This document shows positions 1 to 7,548 of a stretch of 64,000 nucleotides of DNA, in pieces. A program made the position numbers and the translations under genes. The notes under the pieces are model-generated. The model was not told where the DNA came from and did not search any database. It saw nothing but the letters and a program-made list of their open reading frames with translations. Numbering within the stretch: the first letter of the stretch is position 1; each line of letters begins with the position of its first letter. This DNA is from Sherwoodlollariibacterium sp049275655. GTDB taxonomy: Bacteria > Omnitrophota > Gorgyraeia > Gygaellales > Profunditerraquicolaceae. The stretch spans positions 124,001 to 188,000 of the forward strand of contig JBASUY010000030.1 in assembly GCA_049275655.1 (NCBI GenBank), read 5' to 3'.

Positions 1-1379
1 ACGCCGTCAATCTCCATTCCCGCTAAAACATCAACCAGCGGCATCTCTACTTCCTTAAACAACTTAAAAAGCCCTTTATCTTTTAACTCTTTTTCTAACG
101 CCAGCACAAGCATCTTTACCAAATGAGCTTCTTTATGCTGGCTTAATGTTTCTACTGCAGCATTGGTACCTAAAAACTCAAACACTATACTATCTAAACT
201 ATAATCCGGCTTTGAAGGATTTAAAAGATAAGCAGCAACCATAAGGTCAAAAGAGGTTCCGTTAACTACTACACCCCTTCTGCCCAATACAACCTTTACC
301 TTCTTTAGATTATGCCCTATCTTTTTAACCTTCGGATCAGATAATATTTTTTTAAGGTTAGGCCCTACTTCAGAAAGGAGCATTTTTTTGCCCTGAATAT
401 AAATAAAAAGGTTAGTGCCATCGTCTGCGGATATAAATAATTCTCTAATGCCCTCTAAAACTTTACCCGACTCTCTATCTTTGTATTCTTCCGCTTGGCA
501 AGAATTAACAGCACTCTGTTTAGGCTTGATTGTTAAGAGGAATTTTTTAAACTCTAACCTTTTAAACAAGGCGGATAACTTCCCTAAATCCGGATCTTCT
601 ATTTTAAGCGCCTCTAAATCTAAACCAGCCTTTAAATCCCCTGATAGAAATATAAGCTCTTTATTTAACCTAACTCTATCAATATTTTCTTTAATTGCTC
701 TTTGGGTCTTTTCGCTTTCTATCTCTGAAAGGCGGTTTAAGATATTCTCCAAAGAACCAAACTTAAGGATTAACTTTACTGCGGTTTTTTCCCCTACCCC
801 CGGAACCCCGGGAATATTATCCGCATCATCTCCTGCTAAGCTTAATAGGTCCGGGATCTGCTCAGGCAAAACCCCGAAGTACCGGGTAACCTCTTTTTTG
901 TCATAAAGCAGGCCTAAGCCCTTATAAGGATTAAAGACTGAAATATCGTCGCTTACTAACTGCAACATATCTTTATCCGAGCTTACTATGGTAACAGAAA
1001 AACCATTGGAAGCTGCCCGCTTGGCTATACTTGCAATAATGTCATCTGCCTCAAACCCTTCTTCTTCTACAATCTTAAAACCAAAACCTAAAACAATTTC
1101 TTTAATTAAAGGAATCTGGCTGGCTAATTCATCCGGCATCTTTGGCCGTTGTATCTTATAATCCGCAAATTTACGCGACCTGAAAGTATCACCGGAGACA
1201 TCAAAACATACGGCTAAATAATCGGGGCGCCCTTCCTTAAGTATCTTATTTATAATATTTATAAACCCATAAATCGCCCCGGTCGGTTGCCCATAGGAAG
1301 TACTTAAATTCCTAACTGCATAAAAAGCCCTATAACAAAAAGATGTAGCATCCAATAAATATAGTCTTTTAACAGGCAT
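1..1379 (-). CDS. polA: DNA polymerase I, N-terminal part (runs off left edge)
   Basis: Partial gene: about 459 N-terminal residues are present and the polymerase domain lies outside the window. Residues 1-290 are the 5'-3' nuclease used in Okazaki-fragment and repair processing, with conserved acidic motifs: DATSFCYRAFYA with D10, CFDVSGDTFRS, EADDIIAS, SSDKDM and GDDADNIPGVPGVGEKTA. Residues about 300-455 are the 3'-5' exonuclease-like domain, but its catalytic residues are missing. The D-x-E of motif I is not seen near residue 320. V361 follows N357 where E. coli has D424. H419 and M423 replace the Y-x3-D of motif III. Proofreading is therefore probably absent, as in Taq and Bst Pol I. The ATG start gives the expected N-terminus MPVKRLYLLD. 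The gene lies 50 bases downstream of the TPR gene, on the same strand. Confidence 0.95.
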   Translation of the reverse strand, partial: MPVKRLYLLDATSFCYRAFYAVRNLSTSYGQPTGAIYGFINIINKILKEGRPDYLAVCFDVSGDTFRSRKFADYKIQRPKMPDELASQIPLIKEIVLGFGFKIVEEEGFEADDIIASIAKRAASNGFSVTIVSSDKDMLQLVSDDISVFNPYKGLGLLYDKKEVTRYFGVLPEQIPDLLSLAGDDADNIPGVPGVGEKTAVKLILKFGSLENILNRLSEIESEKTQRAIKENIDRVRLNKELIFLSGDLKAGLDLEALKIEDPDLGKLSALFKRLEFKKFLLTIKPKQSAVNSCQAEEYKDRESGKVLEGIRELFISADDGTNLFIYIQGKKMLLSEVGPNLKKILSDPKVKKIGHNLKKVKVVLGRRGVVVNGTSFDLMVAAYLLNPSKPDYSLDSIVFEFLGTNAAVETLSQHKEAHLVKMLVLALEKELKDKGLFKLFKEVEMPLVDVLAGMEIDG

Positions 1380-1429
1380 TAATAAAAAATATGGAAATCA
1401 ATTTGGTAGGAAATTTTCTTAAGTGGCCT

Positions 1430-2170
1430 CTATTCTGATAATGCCCTGTGCTGAACCTTTTCAATAAACTCCATTATATCTTTATTTTCAGGATCCAAAT
1501 ACTGGGCATCCAAAGCTTCCTTTACGGCTTTGGCATAATTGCTTTTTGCATAACTAGACTTAGCATTGTCAAAGTGCTTACGGGCAAGCGCTCTGTCATC
1601 ATGCCTTAATATGTACTTTTCATTAGAAATGTCTTTTGCCAATTTCAAGATATCCTGCTCCTCAAAATCCTTTACCGGATTTTGAGAAAAACTTAAACGT
1701 ATATCCTCAAAGCGCTTTTGGGCCTTCTTAGTCCAAGGGTCATTAAAATCCCCTAATTCCGAACGCTTCTTCCAACAATAAGCAGCCTTGCCAAATTCCC
1801 TTCTCTCCTCGTATAAAAGGGCTAAGTTAGTATAGGAACTTAAATAGTACGGGTCTAATTTTAGGGCCTTAAGGTAGCTCTCTTCGGCCCTATCTATCAT
1901 GCCTTTAGCCTCATAAACTACGCCTAAATCATTATAAGCTACTGCATAAAAGGGATCTACCTCTATTGCCTTCTGATATATCTTCATTGCTACATCTAAA
2001 TCGCCCGCATCTTGCGCCTTTAACCCTTCTTGGCGGTATTCACGCGCCTGAGCCTCCAAGGCAGTAAGCTCCTTTGGTTTTTCTAAGCCTGCTACTTCTT
2101 GCGCAAATACAGAATAGCTCCGGAAGAATAAAGATAAGCCTAAAACTAAAATTAAGATTATATTTTTCAA
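1430..2170 (-). CDS. secreted tetratricopeptide-repeat protein
   Basis: 246 residues. Residues 1-24 form a signal peptide (hydrophobic core IILILVLGLSLFF, cleavage near VFAQ), so the protein is exported to the periplasm or outer membrane. At least three TPR units occupy about residues 43-145, with the DPxYxxAYxxLG and ALxLDPxY spacing. A fourth TPR-like unit (YAKAVKEALDAQYLDPEN) lies near the C-terminus. TPR proteins are protein-interaction scaffolds and no enzymatic motif is visible. The reading frame begins with TTG; no in-frame ATG precedes the signal peptide. The start lies inside an 8-bp inverted repeat and about 30 bases downstream of a near-consensus promoter, so the gene has its own transcription start. 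Its partner is unknown. Confidence 0.85.
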   Translation of the reverse strand: MKNIILILVLGLSLFFRSYSVFAQEVAGLEKPKELTALEAQAREYRQEGLKAQDAGDLDVAMKIYQKAIEVDPFYAVAYNDLGVVYEAKGMIDRAEESYLKALKLDPYYLSSYTNLALLYEERREFGKAAYCWKKRSELGDFNDPWTKKAQKRFEDIRLSFSQNPVKDFEEQDILKLAKDISNEKYILRHDDRALARKHFDNAKSSYAKSNYAKAVKEALDAQYLDPENKDIMEFIEKVQHRALSE

Positions 2171-2184
2171 GTGTCTCTTGAAAA
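2164..2184 (-). promoter_or_regulatory. perfect inverted repeat covering the TPR gene start
   Basis: TTTTCAAG, a 5-base loop, then CTTGAAAA: eight perfect base pairs. The repeat contains the TTG start codon (2168-2170) and the purine-rich AAGAGA upstream of it. In the mRNA it could fold into a hairpin that hides the start, or in DNA it could be a dyad operator just downstream of the promoter. Which of these, if either, is not decided by sequence. Confidence 0.4.
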
Positions 2185-2209
2185 TTAAGGTTGGTATATG
2201 TTTTCTTCT

Positions 2210-2237
2210 ATTATATAAAATAAAACTCGCTCGTCAA
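2210..2237 (-). promoter_or_regulatory. sigma-70-type promoter for the TPR gene
   Basis: On the minus strand there is TTGACG (2232-2237), a 16-base spacer, and TATAAT (2210-2215). This is close to consensus. It lies in the gap between the acetyl-CoA synthase homologue and the TPR gene, with predicted initiation near 2203. It may also feed polA. Confidence 0.75.
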
Positions 2238-2261
2238 GAGAAAAATTAGAATAATATAAAT

Positions 2262-4415
2262 TTATAATAAAGGATTCATAAAAAGCGCTGGGTGCTTAGC
2301 CTTCCTGAGAAAATCTAATAGGGGATTAAGAGTAAGAGCGGTATCTTCGTCAGCAATCTTTTCTAATAGGTCAGGCTCACCGATATCATAGGCTATTTTT
2401 TTTAAGTCCTTTTCAAGCAATAGCTTTAGCTCCTTAGATACCCATACCAAGCGCCTTAAGCCTCCTTCTGCTAAGATAAATTTATCGCTCAATATATATC
2501 TTCTGGCTATGCCCATAAACCCTGGGTTAGAAGGAATATTTTTAGCTAAATCAGAGAGGGTAGAAAAATCCATTCCCAGAGGAGTCATTCCGGGATAATT
2601 CCTATCTACCGCAATCACCCCGTTTGCCTCCGGAAGAACAGCAAGGATGCATTCAAATAAACCTGAAGTTGACAAGGGAGCCTTCGTAATAGAATAAAGA
2701 CTTGCTTCTTTGATAATACTATTGGTTTTATCCGCAACAAACCTATTGATCCCTTCCCACTGCCCTAAAGAACTACTTAAAGCCTTTCCCTTAGGTATAG
2801 GGCTATTCCAACCATAAGAAACAACCTCAGAAGATACTTTAGCATCTAACCAAGAGTAGGCTCCGCACATCCCCGGGCGCTCTGGAGATATGATACAAAT
2901 ATGATTAGGAGAGGCAGACTGGCAAATAAAACAAGAATAATAATTATCCACCTCTTCATCTAAAAGCCCTTTTAAGCGCTCGTCCCTTTCGGAGAAAATC
3001 CTTCTTGCCATTTTAAGCTTATCCCGCACATCTCCATCCCGGGTATAAAGCTTAACTTGGGCCTTATCTATGATACCTGGATACTCCCGGCGTAGCATAG
3101 AATATATAATTAAGCCTAAGTGCTTTAGCCTAAACCCGCTCAGGAAAGCTTGGCGGCTTATCCTAATTAAATTTAGGTCCCTCTGCCCCTCATGCGCCAA
3201 GCCAGAGGCGTAGTTAATAAATCTATGGAGCTGGCGCTCTAGGACAGGCTCAAAATCTTTTTGCATTTTTTTACCACAAACTTCAACAACCAAAGCTAAA
3301 GAAAGAGAATCTTTTTTAGGTAAATCTTGGCTAATATCCGGGCCGAACAACTCGATAGACCCATCCTCAATATCGTCTTTATCTCTGTAAACCAAAAGCT
3401 CAAAAAACAATCCCCCTCTGCCTCCAAACTCAAAGGCAAGCTCTTCTTCTTTAACCTTCTCTCCTTCATATAAATCAGAATAAGGAACAGGGATATTTAT
3501 AGGCAAACCGCTTACCTTTATCCCGCAAGATTGCACGCACAAAGCGGAGATCTTTTTATAATCCGACTGCGTTAGTATGCTGACCGTTGATCCGGGCGCT
3601 ATGTTATACGGGCCTTCGGGAGTTAAATCGCTTATTATAGGCAAATCAAATACTCCCCCCGCTAAAAGAACGCCTAAATCCAATTTTTCTCTCCTTCCCA
3701 AGGCGAGAATAAAAGAAGGTATGCGTTTGCGTAAATAACTTTTTAGATTATTGAATTCTCCGGGGGCTATATTACCGTAAAGCAATGGTATCCTTATCAT
3801 AAAATTCAAAGCATATATTAAGGAGAGCGGCCCCCCCCTTAAAGGCAAAATACGCGTACCCATATCTACCCCTACGGTATTATCCTTATATAATAAAGAT
3901 AGCGTATTAGCACTTAACCCATCAGTAATAAAGCACAAAATATTTTTAGAATAAAAATCCCTTAGGATATCTATAAATAAAGATGTATTATTCGGCGCTC
4001 CGGAAATAATAGCTACCCCGGATAAGCGGCCATCTATAAGCTTAAGGCCTAAATCGTGCAATTTGTTATCCGATATGAAGCCAGGATCTTCCAGGAAAGG
4101 GGTTTTGTTTAATGCCTTTAAAGAGGCTAACGCCTCTTGGCATAAAAAGAACAAAACTGCCTCACTTAGAGAATCTTGTAGAGAGGGAGAAAGGCTATGC
4201 CTGCTAATCTCATCTAAAGCCTTGCTTAAATCACCTAAGTTCTCAACTTTGATTTCTAAAAAAAAGTAAATTAAAGGAAGGTAATAACTTGTGCCGGGGA
4301 AGCTTACCCTTTTATCCAAACCAAACTTATTTATTGCCCTGCTTAAAGTTTGGCGTGCTAAAACTAAAACCCTATCTAAGCCTATATCACAAGCTTGCGC
4401 CAACCCTGCCAGCAT
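2262..4415 (-). CDS. acsB: acetyl-CoA synthase homologue without the nickel-binding Cys-Gly-Cys
   Basis: 717 residues, full-length against the roughly 729-residue Moorella acetyl-CoA synthase subunit, which joins CO, a methyl group and CoA on the A-cluster. Family landmarks run throughout: GTSYYLPLIYFFL, LERQLHRFINYASGL, SCFICQSASPNHICIISPER, MCGAYSWLDAK, PGFMGIARRYI and a C-terminal HPALFMNPLL. The four [4Fe-4S] cysteines are kept (C495, C498, C507, C517). The Cys-Gly-Cys that holds the distal nickel and bridges the proximal one (C595/C597 in Moorella) is S584-G585-L586, at identical spacing from the cluster. A407 replaces the Trp (W418) that CoA protects, and A501 replaces Phe512. The frame is intact, so this is not simple decay. 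It is last in the C1 module and overlaps the flavoprotein gene by 29 bases. The start is ambiguous (ATG 4415 or TTG 4403). Canonical ACS activity seems impossible; the actual role is unknown. Confidence 0.9.
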   Translation of the reverse strand: MLAGLAQACDIGLDRVLVLARQTLSRAINKFGLDKRVSFPGTSYYLPLIYFFLEIKVENLGDLSKALDEISRHSLSPSLQDSLSEAVLFFLCQEALASLKALNKTPFLEDPGFISDNKLHDLGLKLIDGRLSGVAIISGAPNNTSLFIDILRDFYSKNILCFITDGLSANTLSLLYKDNTVGVDMGTRILPLRGGPLSLIYALNFMIRIPLLYGNIAPGEFNNLKSYLRKRIPSFILALGRREKLDLGVLLAGGVFDLPIISDLTPEGPYNIAPGSTVSILTQSDYKKISALCVQSCGIKVSGLPINIPVPYSDLYEGEKVKEEELAFEFGGRGGLFFELLVYRDKDDIEDGSIELFGPDISQDLPKKDSLSLALVVEVCGKKMQKDFEPVLERQLHRFINYASGLAHEGQRDLNLIRISRQAFLSGFRLKHLGLIIYSMLRREYPGIIDKAQVKLYTRDGDVRDKLKMARRIFSERDERLKGLLDEEVDNYYSCFICQSASPNHICIISPERPGMCGAYSWLDAKVSSEVVSYGWNSPIPKGKALSSSLGQWEGINRFVADKTNSIIKEASLYSITKAPLSTSGLFECILAVLPEANGVIAVDRNYPGMTPLGMDFSTLSDLAKNIPSNPGFMGIARRYILSDKFILAEGGLRRLVWVSKELKLLLEKDLKKIAYDIGEPDLLEKIADEDTALTLNPLLDFLRKAKHPALFMNPLL

Positions 4416-5271
4416 CTTTATTCTCTAACCTGTTAATTATATTATCTATTAACATCATGCTTACCGAAAGGCTCTTTTTGCCTATAACACTGCCGCAGGC
4501 AAAAATATTGCTGTAATTAGTAGCCATATTTTTATCAACTACTATAAAATCATCCTTAATCAACACCTCTGTATTCTTTAAAAAATCAATATTTGATTTA
4601 TAATTATCCATAAATAAAACTGCACATACCCCTAAGGCCTTGCCACTCTTAAGCTTTATTGCCTGCACCTCTCCTTCGCCAATAACCTCAATTAAAGAAT
4701 CACAGATAACCTCTATCTTTTTAGGTAAGTCTGAATAAGCAAGCATAAAAGGGCTTAAAATCTTAACCTCTACCCCGTACCTATCTATTATCGCCTCTGC
4801 AACTTTTAAGGCTAGGCTATTTAAACCAACTATGCATACCGGATGTGCTATAAAACGCTTAAGAAACTCTTTAGTATCATCTAAGGTATATAAACGATAA
4901 GCACCTACTTTTCTAGCCCCGGGTATATCCGGAACAACCGGGCTTCTGCCGGAAGCGATAACTAAAATGTCATAATTAATGCTTCCCTTATCCTTAAAAT
5001 ATACTAAAAACTTTTCCGTATTTATACCGGATACTTTTTTATTCTTTAAAAAATTAATTCCTGCTTTCTGATAAAAATCCTCGTCGCATAAAAATATATC
5101 TTTTTCTTTTACTACTCCGCTTATAAAATCTGGTATCTTTAAATGGTCGTAGGAAAGGTAACCTTCTTGGCTAAGCAAGGTTATATTACAATCCCTATGC
5201 TTAGCCTTTAACCCTAAGGCGATATTATGCCCTGATACTGAAGCTCCTATAATAACTACATTACCCATCAT
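4387..5271 (-). CDS. FAD-dependent pyridine nucleotide-disulphide oxidoreductase-like protein
   Basis: 294 residues when started at the ATG that overlaps the metF stop by four bases (ATGA). The N-terminal Rossmann motif VVIIGASVSG (5-14) and the ASGRSPVVPDIPGA segment (107-119) identify the two-dinucleotide-binding flavoprotein family (NADH-dependent reductases, NirB-like). Two motifs are weak. The second nucleotide-binding loop reads VGLNSLALKVAE (148-159) instead of GxGxxA/G. The usual G-D near the C-terminus that contacts FAD is GS (ACGSV, 258-262). The redox CxxxxC is absent. The position between metF and the acetyl-CoA synthase homologue suggests an electron-transfer partner of one of them, but the changed residues leave NAD(P)H binding doubtful. 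The C-terminal dimerisation domain is short or missing. Confidence 0.75.
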   Translation of the reverse strand: MMGNVVIIGASVSGHNIALGLKAKHRDCNITLLSQEGYLSYDHLKIPDFISGVVKEKDIFLCDEDFYQKAGINFLKNKKVSGINTEKFLVYFKDKGSINYDILVIASGRSPVVPDIPGARKVGAYRLYTLDDTKEFLKRFIAHPVCIVGLNSLALKVAEAIIDRYGVEVKILSPFMLAYSDLPKKIEVICDSLIEVIGEGEVQAIKLKSGKALGVCAVLFMDNYKSNIDFLKNTEVLIKDDFIVVDKNMATNYSNIFACGSVIGKKSLSVSMMLIDNIINRLENKDAGRVGASL

Positions 5272-6137
5272 AATCCGCAAGCGTCTAAGATTTCAGGCAA
5301 TAGCCTCCCTAAGCCAATAGGCATAATATGCACTCCGTCACACATCGGCCTTAGCTTCTTTATAAGGCTTGAGGCTATCTCTATAGCCTTAGCTGTTTTA
5401 TCCTTAGCCTCTTCCATCTCTTTTATTAAAACTTCAGGGACCACAACTCCGGCTACATTTTCGTTCATATATCTGGCCATGGTTGCTGACTTTAAAATGA
5501 CTATTCCTGCTAAAATCTTAGTATTAAGATGCCTTACCTTCTTTAAGAAATCTTCAAAGACCTTTAGGTCATAAACTGCCTGAGTCTGAAAGAACTCTGC
5601 CCCTGCGGATATCTTTTTTTCCATCTTTATAATCTCCGGCTCTAAAGGGTCTGCTCCCGGATTAACCACAGCGCCTAAATAAAAATCCGGATGTTTGCCG
5701 GTTAATCTATTGCCTTTTAAATCAGACCCGTTTTTAAGCATGCTTGCTGCCTGAAGTAGTTGTACTGAATCTAAATCAAACACAGGTTTAGCCTCCGGAT
5801 GGTCTCCTGCTGTAGTATGGTCTCCGGTTAATATCAAAATATTTTCTATGCCTAAAGCTGCGGCGGACAAAAGGTCTGACTGCAATGCTAAACGATTACG
5901 GTCGCGACAGGTTAATTGATATATCGGCTCAAGCCCTTTTTCTCTTAAGATGCTCGAAACTACTAATGAACCTAACCGCAAGACAGAACTCTGCAGGTCA
6001 GTTACATTAAAGGCATCAACCCTGTTACGGATAATCTCAGCCTCCTCAATTACCTGCTTAGTATCTATACCTTTGGGCGGGCCAATCTCAGAAGTCACCA
6101 TAAACTTTCCTGAACGTAATTTTTCCCTGAAACTCAT
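5268..6137 (-). CDS. metF: 5,10-methylenetetrahydrofolate reductase
   Basis: 289 residues, a MetF-type TIM barrel that reduces methylene-THF to methyl-THF with a flavin. Visible signatures are TSEIGPPKG (E17 matches the catalytic Glu of E. coli MetF), NVTDLQSSVLR, ILILTGDHT, GAVVNPGADPLEPEI and AGAEFFQTQAVYD. The length fits the short acetogen-type protein. No metV (zinc-cluster partner) is next to it, and the following gene is a flavoprotein. It overlaps folD by four bases on one side and the flavoprotein by four bases on the other, so all three are co-translated. Within the window it supplies the methyl group that acetyl-CoA synthesis or methionine synthesis would use. Confidence 0.93.
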   Translation of the reverse strand: MSFREKLRSGKFMVTSEIGPPKGIDTKQVIEEAEIIRNRVDAFNVTDLQSSVLRLGSLVVSSILREKGLEPIYQLTCRDRNRLALQSDLLSAAALGIENILILTGDHTTAGDHPEAKPVFDLDSVQLLQAASMLKNGSDLKGNRLTGKHPDFYLGAVVNPGADPLEPEIIKMEKKISAGAEFFQTQAVYDLKVFEDFLKKVRHLNTKILAGIVILKSATMARYMNENVAGVVVPEVLIKEMEEAKDKTAKAIEIASSLIKKLRPMCDGVHIMPIGLGRLLPEILDACGL

Positions 6138-7006
6138 TTATATCCCCCGCTTTCTTCTCTATAGCGCTCCTGAATAATAACTACCTCAACTAAATTACGC
6201 ATAAGCATAGTAACGGTTAAAGGGCCAACACCTCCAGGAACCGGCGTAATAAAAGCGGCCCTTTTTTCTGCGCTATCAAATTCCACGTCTCCTACGATTT
6301 TATCTTTTATCCAGTTAATCCCCACATCTATTACTACAGAACCCTCTTTAACCCAATCCCCTTTAATTAAATTAGGGATACCTGCGGAAGAGACTAATAC
6401 CTCTGCCCTGCTAATATGCTCTTTAAGCCTTCCAGATTCGCTTGTAGCTATATGGCATACTGTAACAGTAGCCATCTTTTGTAACAATAAAAGTGCTAAA
6501 GGCCTGCCTATTATCCGGCTATGCCCAACAATAACTATCTCTTTACCGTATAAGTCTATATTGCTTTCTGCAATTAATTCCATAACCGCAGCAGGCGTAC
6601 ATGGGAGAATCCCCTCTTCCCCGAGCATGATTTTGCCTAAATTACCAGGATGCATACCCTCAACATCCTTAGCCAAATCAATAGAAGCTACTGCCTTTTT
6701 ATAATTAACATGCTCAGGTAACGGGCTTTGCAAGATAATTCCGTTTATAGAATTATCTAAATTTAATTCGCCTATAAAATCCAAGAGGCCGTTCTGAGTA
6801 GTAGAAAGAGGCAAATTATAAGGTTGGTAACCAATCCCTAACTCCCGGGCAAGTTTGGCCTGCGCATTAACGTAGCTTTGCGAGCTTAAGCTTTCTCCGA
6901 TAATAATGCTTGCTAAAAGAGGCTTTACTTTTAAGGAGGATATACGCCTTCTTAAAGTGTCTTTTATCTTATCGGCAATAACCCTACCTTCTAATAACCT
7001 TGCCAA
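6134..7006 (-). CDS. folD: methylene-THF dehydrogenase (FolD), probably cyclohydrolase-deficient
   Basis: 290 residues. FolD normally interconverts methylene-, methenyl- and formyl-THF. Family motifs present are GIILQSPLP (Q93), PCTPAAVMELI, VIVGHSRIIGRP and a C-terminal TPVPGGVGPLTV. The catalytic Y-x3-K reads Y45-V-N-A-Q49: the Lys required for cyclohydrolase activity (K56 in human MTHFD1, K54 in E. coli) is Gln. The second Asp of the usual KDVDG is Glu (E116). A dehydrogenase-only enzyme is the likely reading, and the separate cyclohydrolase-family gene immediately upstream fits this. The start is TTG, chosen because GGAGGA lies 5 bases upstream and the product begins with the family sequence MARLLEGRVIA. 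It overlaps fchA by 23 bases. Confidence 0.93.
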   Translation of the reverse strand: MARLLEGRVIADKIKDTLRRRISSLKVKPLLASIIIGESLSSQSYVNAQAKLARELGIGYQPYNLPLSTTQNGLLDFIGELNLDNSINGIILQSPLPEHVNYKKAVASIDLAKDVEGMHPGNLGKIMLGEEGILPCTPAAVMELIAESNIDLYGKEIVIVGHSRIIGRPLALLLLQKMATVTVCHIATSESGRLKEHISRAEVLVSSAGIPNLIKGDWVKEGSVVIDVGINWIKDKIVGDVEFDSAEKRAAFITPVPGGVGPLTVTMLMRNLVEVVIIQERYREESGGYK

Positions 7007-7544
7007 AGCTCTCCTCCATTTTAATTCTTATCTTCTTAAGAGCCGTAGACTTCTTATTAACCTCAGCAGTAATAGCGCGGGAAAATGCCTTGTCATCTAA
7101 GCCCTTTAAATTAATCTTAATATTAAAACAAGAAGAAGCAAATCCTGCTTCAAAAAGAACTGCCGCAATAACAACATCGCTTATCAATTTAGGGTTGCCT
7201 TTTCTTATAAGCAAGGGGCATATCTTTATTCCCTCAAAACAGAGCCTAGCAACCATAAAAGGCACATTTACCGCATCCCTTATATTTTTAGATTTATAGG
7301 CAATCGCATCTAAATCAACTAAACGTATAAATTCTTTTCTAAGCCGCTCACTTTGGCTTAAAGCCTCTTTTAACTTATCCTCATGCTTTAAAAACTTAGG
7401 GTTGCCTAAGGTAAAGTTTATCGCCATACTCATCAAGGCTGCAGCCATAGCAGCGCATAACGCGGCGGCAGAACCTCCTCCCGGGACAGGGAGCCTAGAA
7501 GAAAGTTCTTTAATATAATCCTCAAGGGTTTTATCTTTATACAT
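6984..7544 (-). CDS. fchA: methenyl-THF cyclohydrolase / formiminotransferase-cyclodeaminase family protein
   Basis: 186 residues from the preferred start. The protein belongs to the FTCD_C family (FchA of C1-metabolising bacteria, cyclodeaminase domain of FTCD). It shows the hallmark PVPGGGSAAALCAAM near the N-terminus and NPKLISDVVIAAVLFEAGF-like helices later. Starting at MYKDKTLEDYIKEL (7544) matches the family N-terminus and leaves 4 bases after the yraN stop. An ATG at 7583 would add 13 residues and overlap yraN by 35 bases. Neither has a good Shine-Dalgarno. Cyclohydrolase rather than glutamate or histidine catabolism is inferred from the folD-metF context, especially because the adjacent FolD lacks the cyclohydrolase Lys. 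Confidence 0.85.
   Translation of the reverse strand: MYKDKTLEDYIKELSSRLPVPGGGSAAALCAAMAAALMSMAINFTLGNPKFLKHEDKLKEALSQSERLRKEFIRLVDLDAIAYKSKNIRDAVNVPFMVARLCFEGIKICPLLIRKGNPKLISDVVIAAVLFEAGFASSCFNIKINLKGLDDKAFSRAITAEVNKKSTALKKIRIKMEESFGKVIRR
7012..7017 (-). promoter_or_regulatory. ribosome-binding site that fixes the folD TTG start
   Basis: GGAGGA on the minus strand, inside the 3' end of the upstream cyclohydrolase gene, with 5 bases to a TTG. No ATG of the folD frame lies at a sensible distance, so TTG is the start. Confidence 0.7.
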
Positions 7545-7548
7545 ATTT

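Noticed and set aside
415..906. 163-residue plus-strand open frame at the left end
   Set aside because: Lies entirely antisense to the DNA polymerase I gene, whose frame carries all the conserved motifs. No ribosome-binding site and a Ser/Leu-rich, non-family product.
2262..4415. ACS homologue as a decaying pseudogene
   Set aside because: The frame is open over 717 codons, the [4Fe-4S] cysteines and many structural residues are conserved, and the gene sits in a tight operon; selective change fits better than decay, though drift cannot be excluded.
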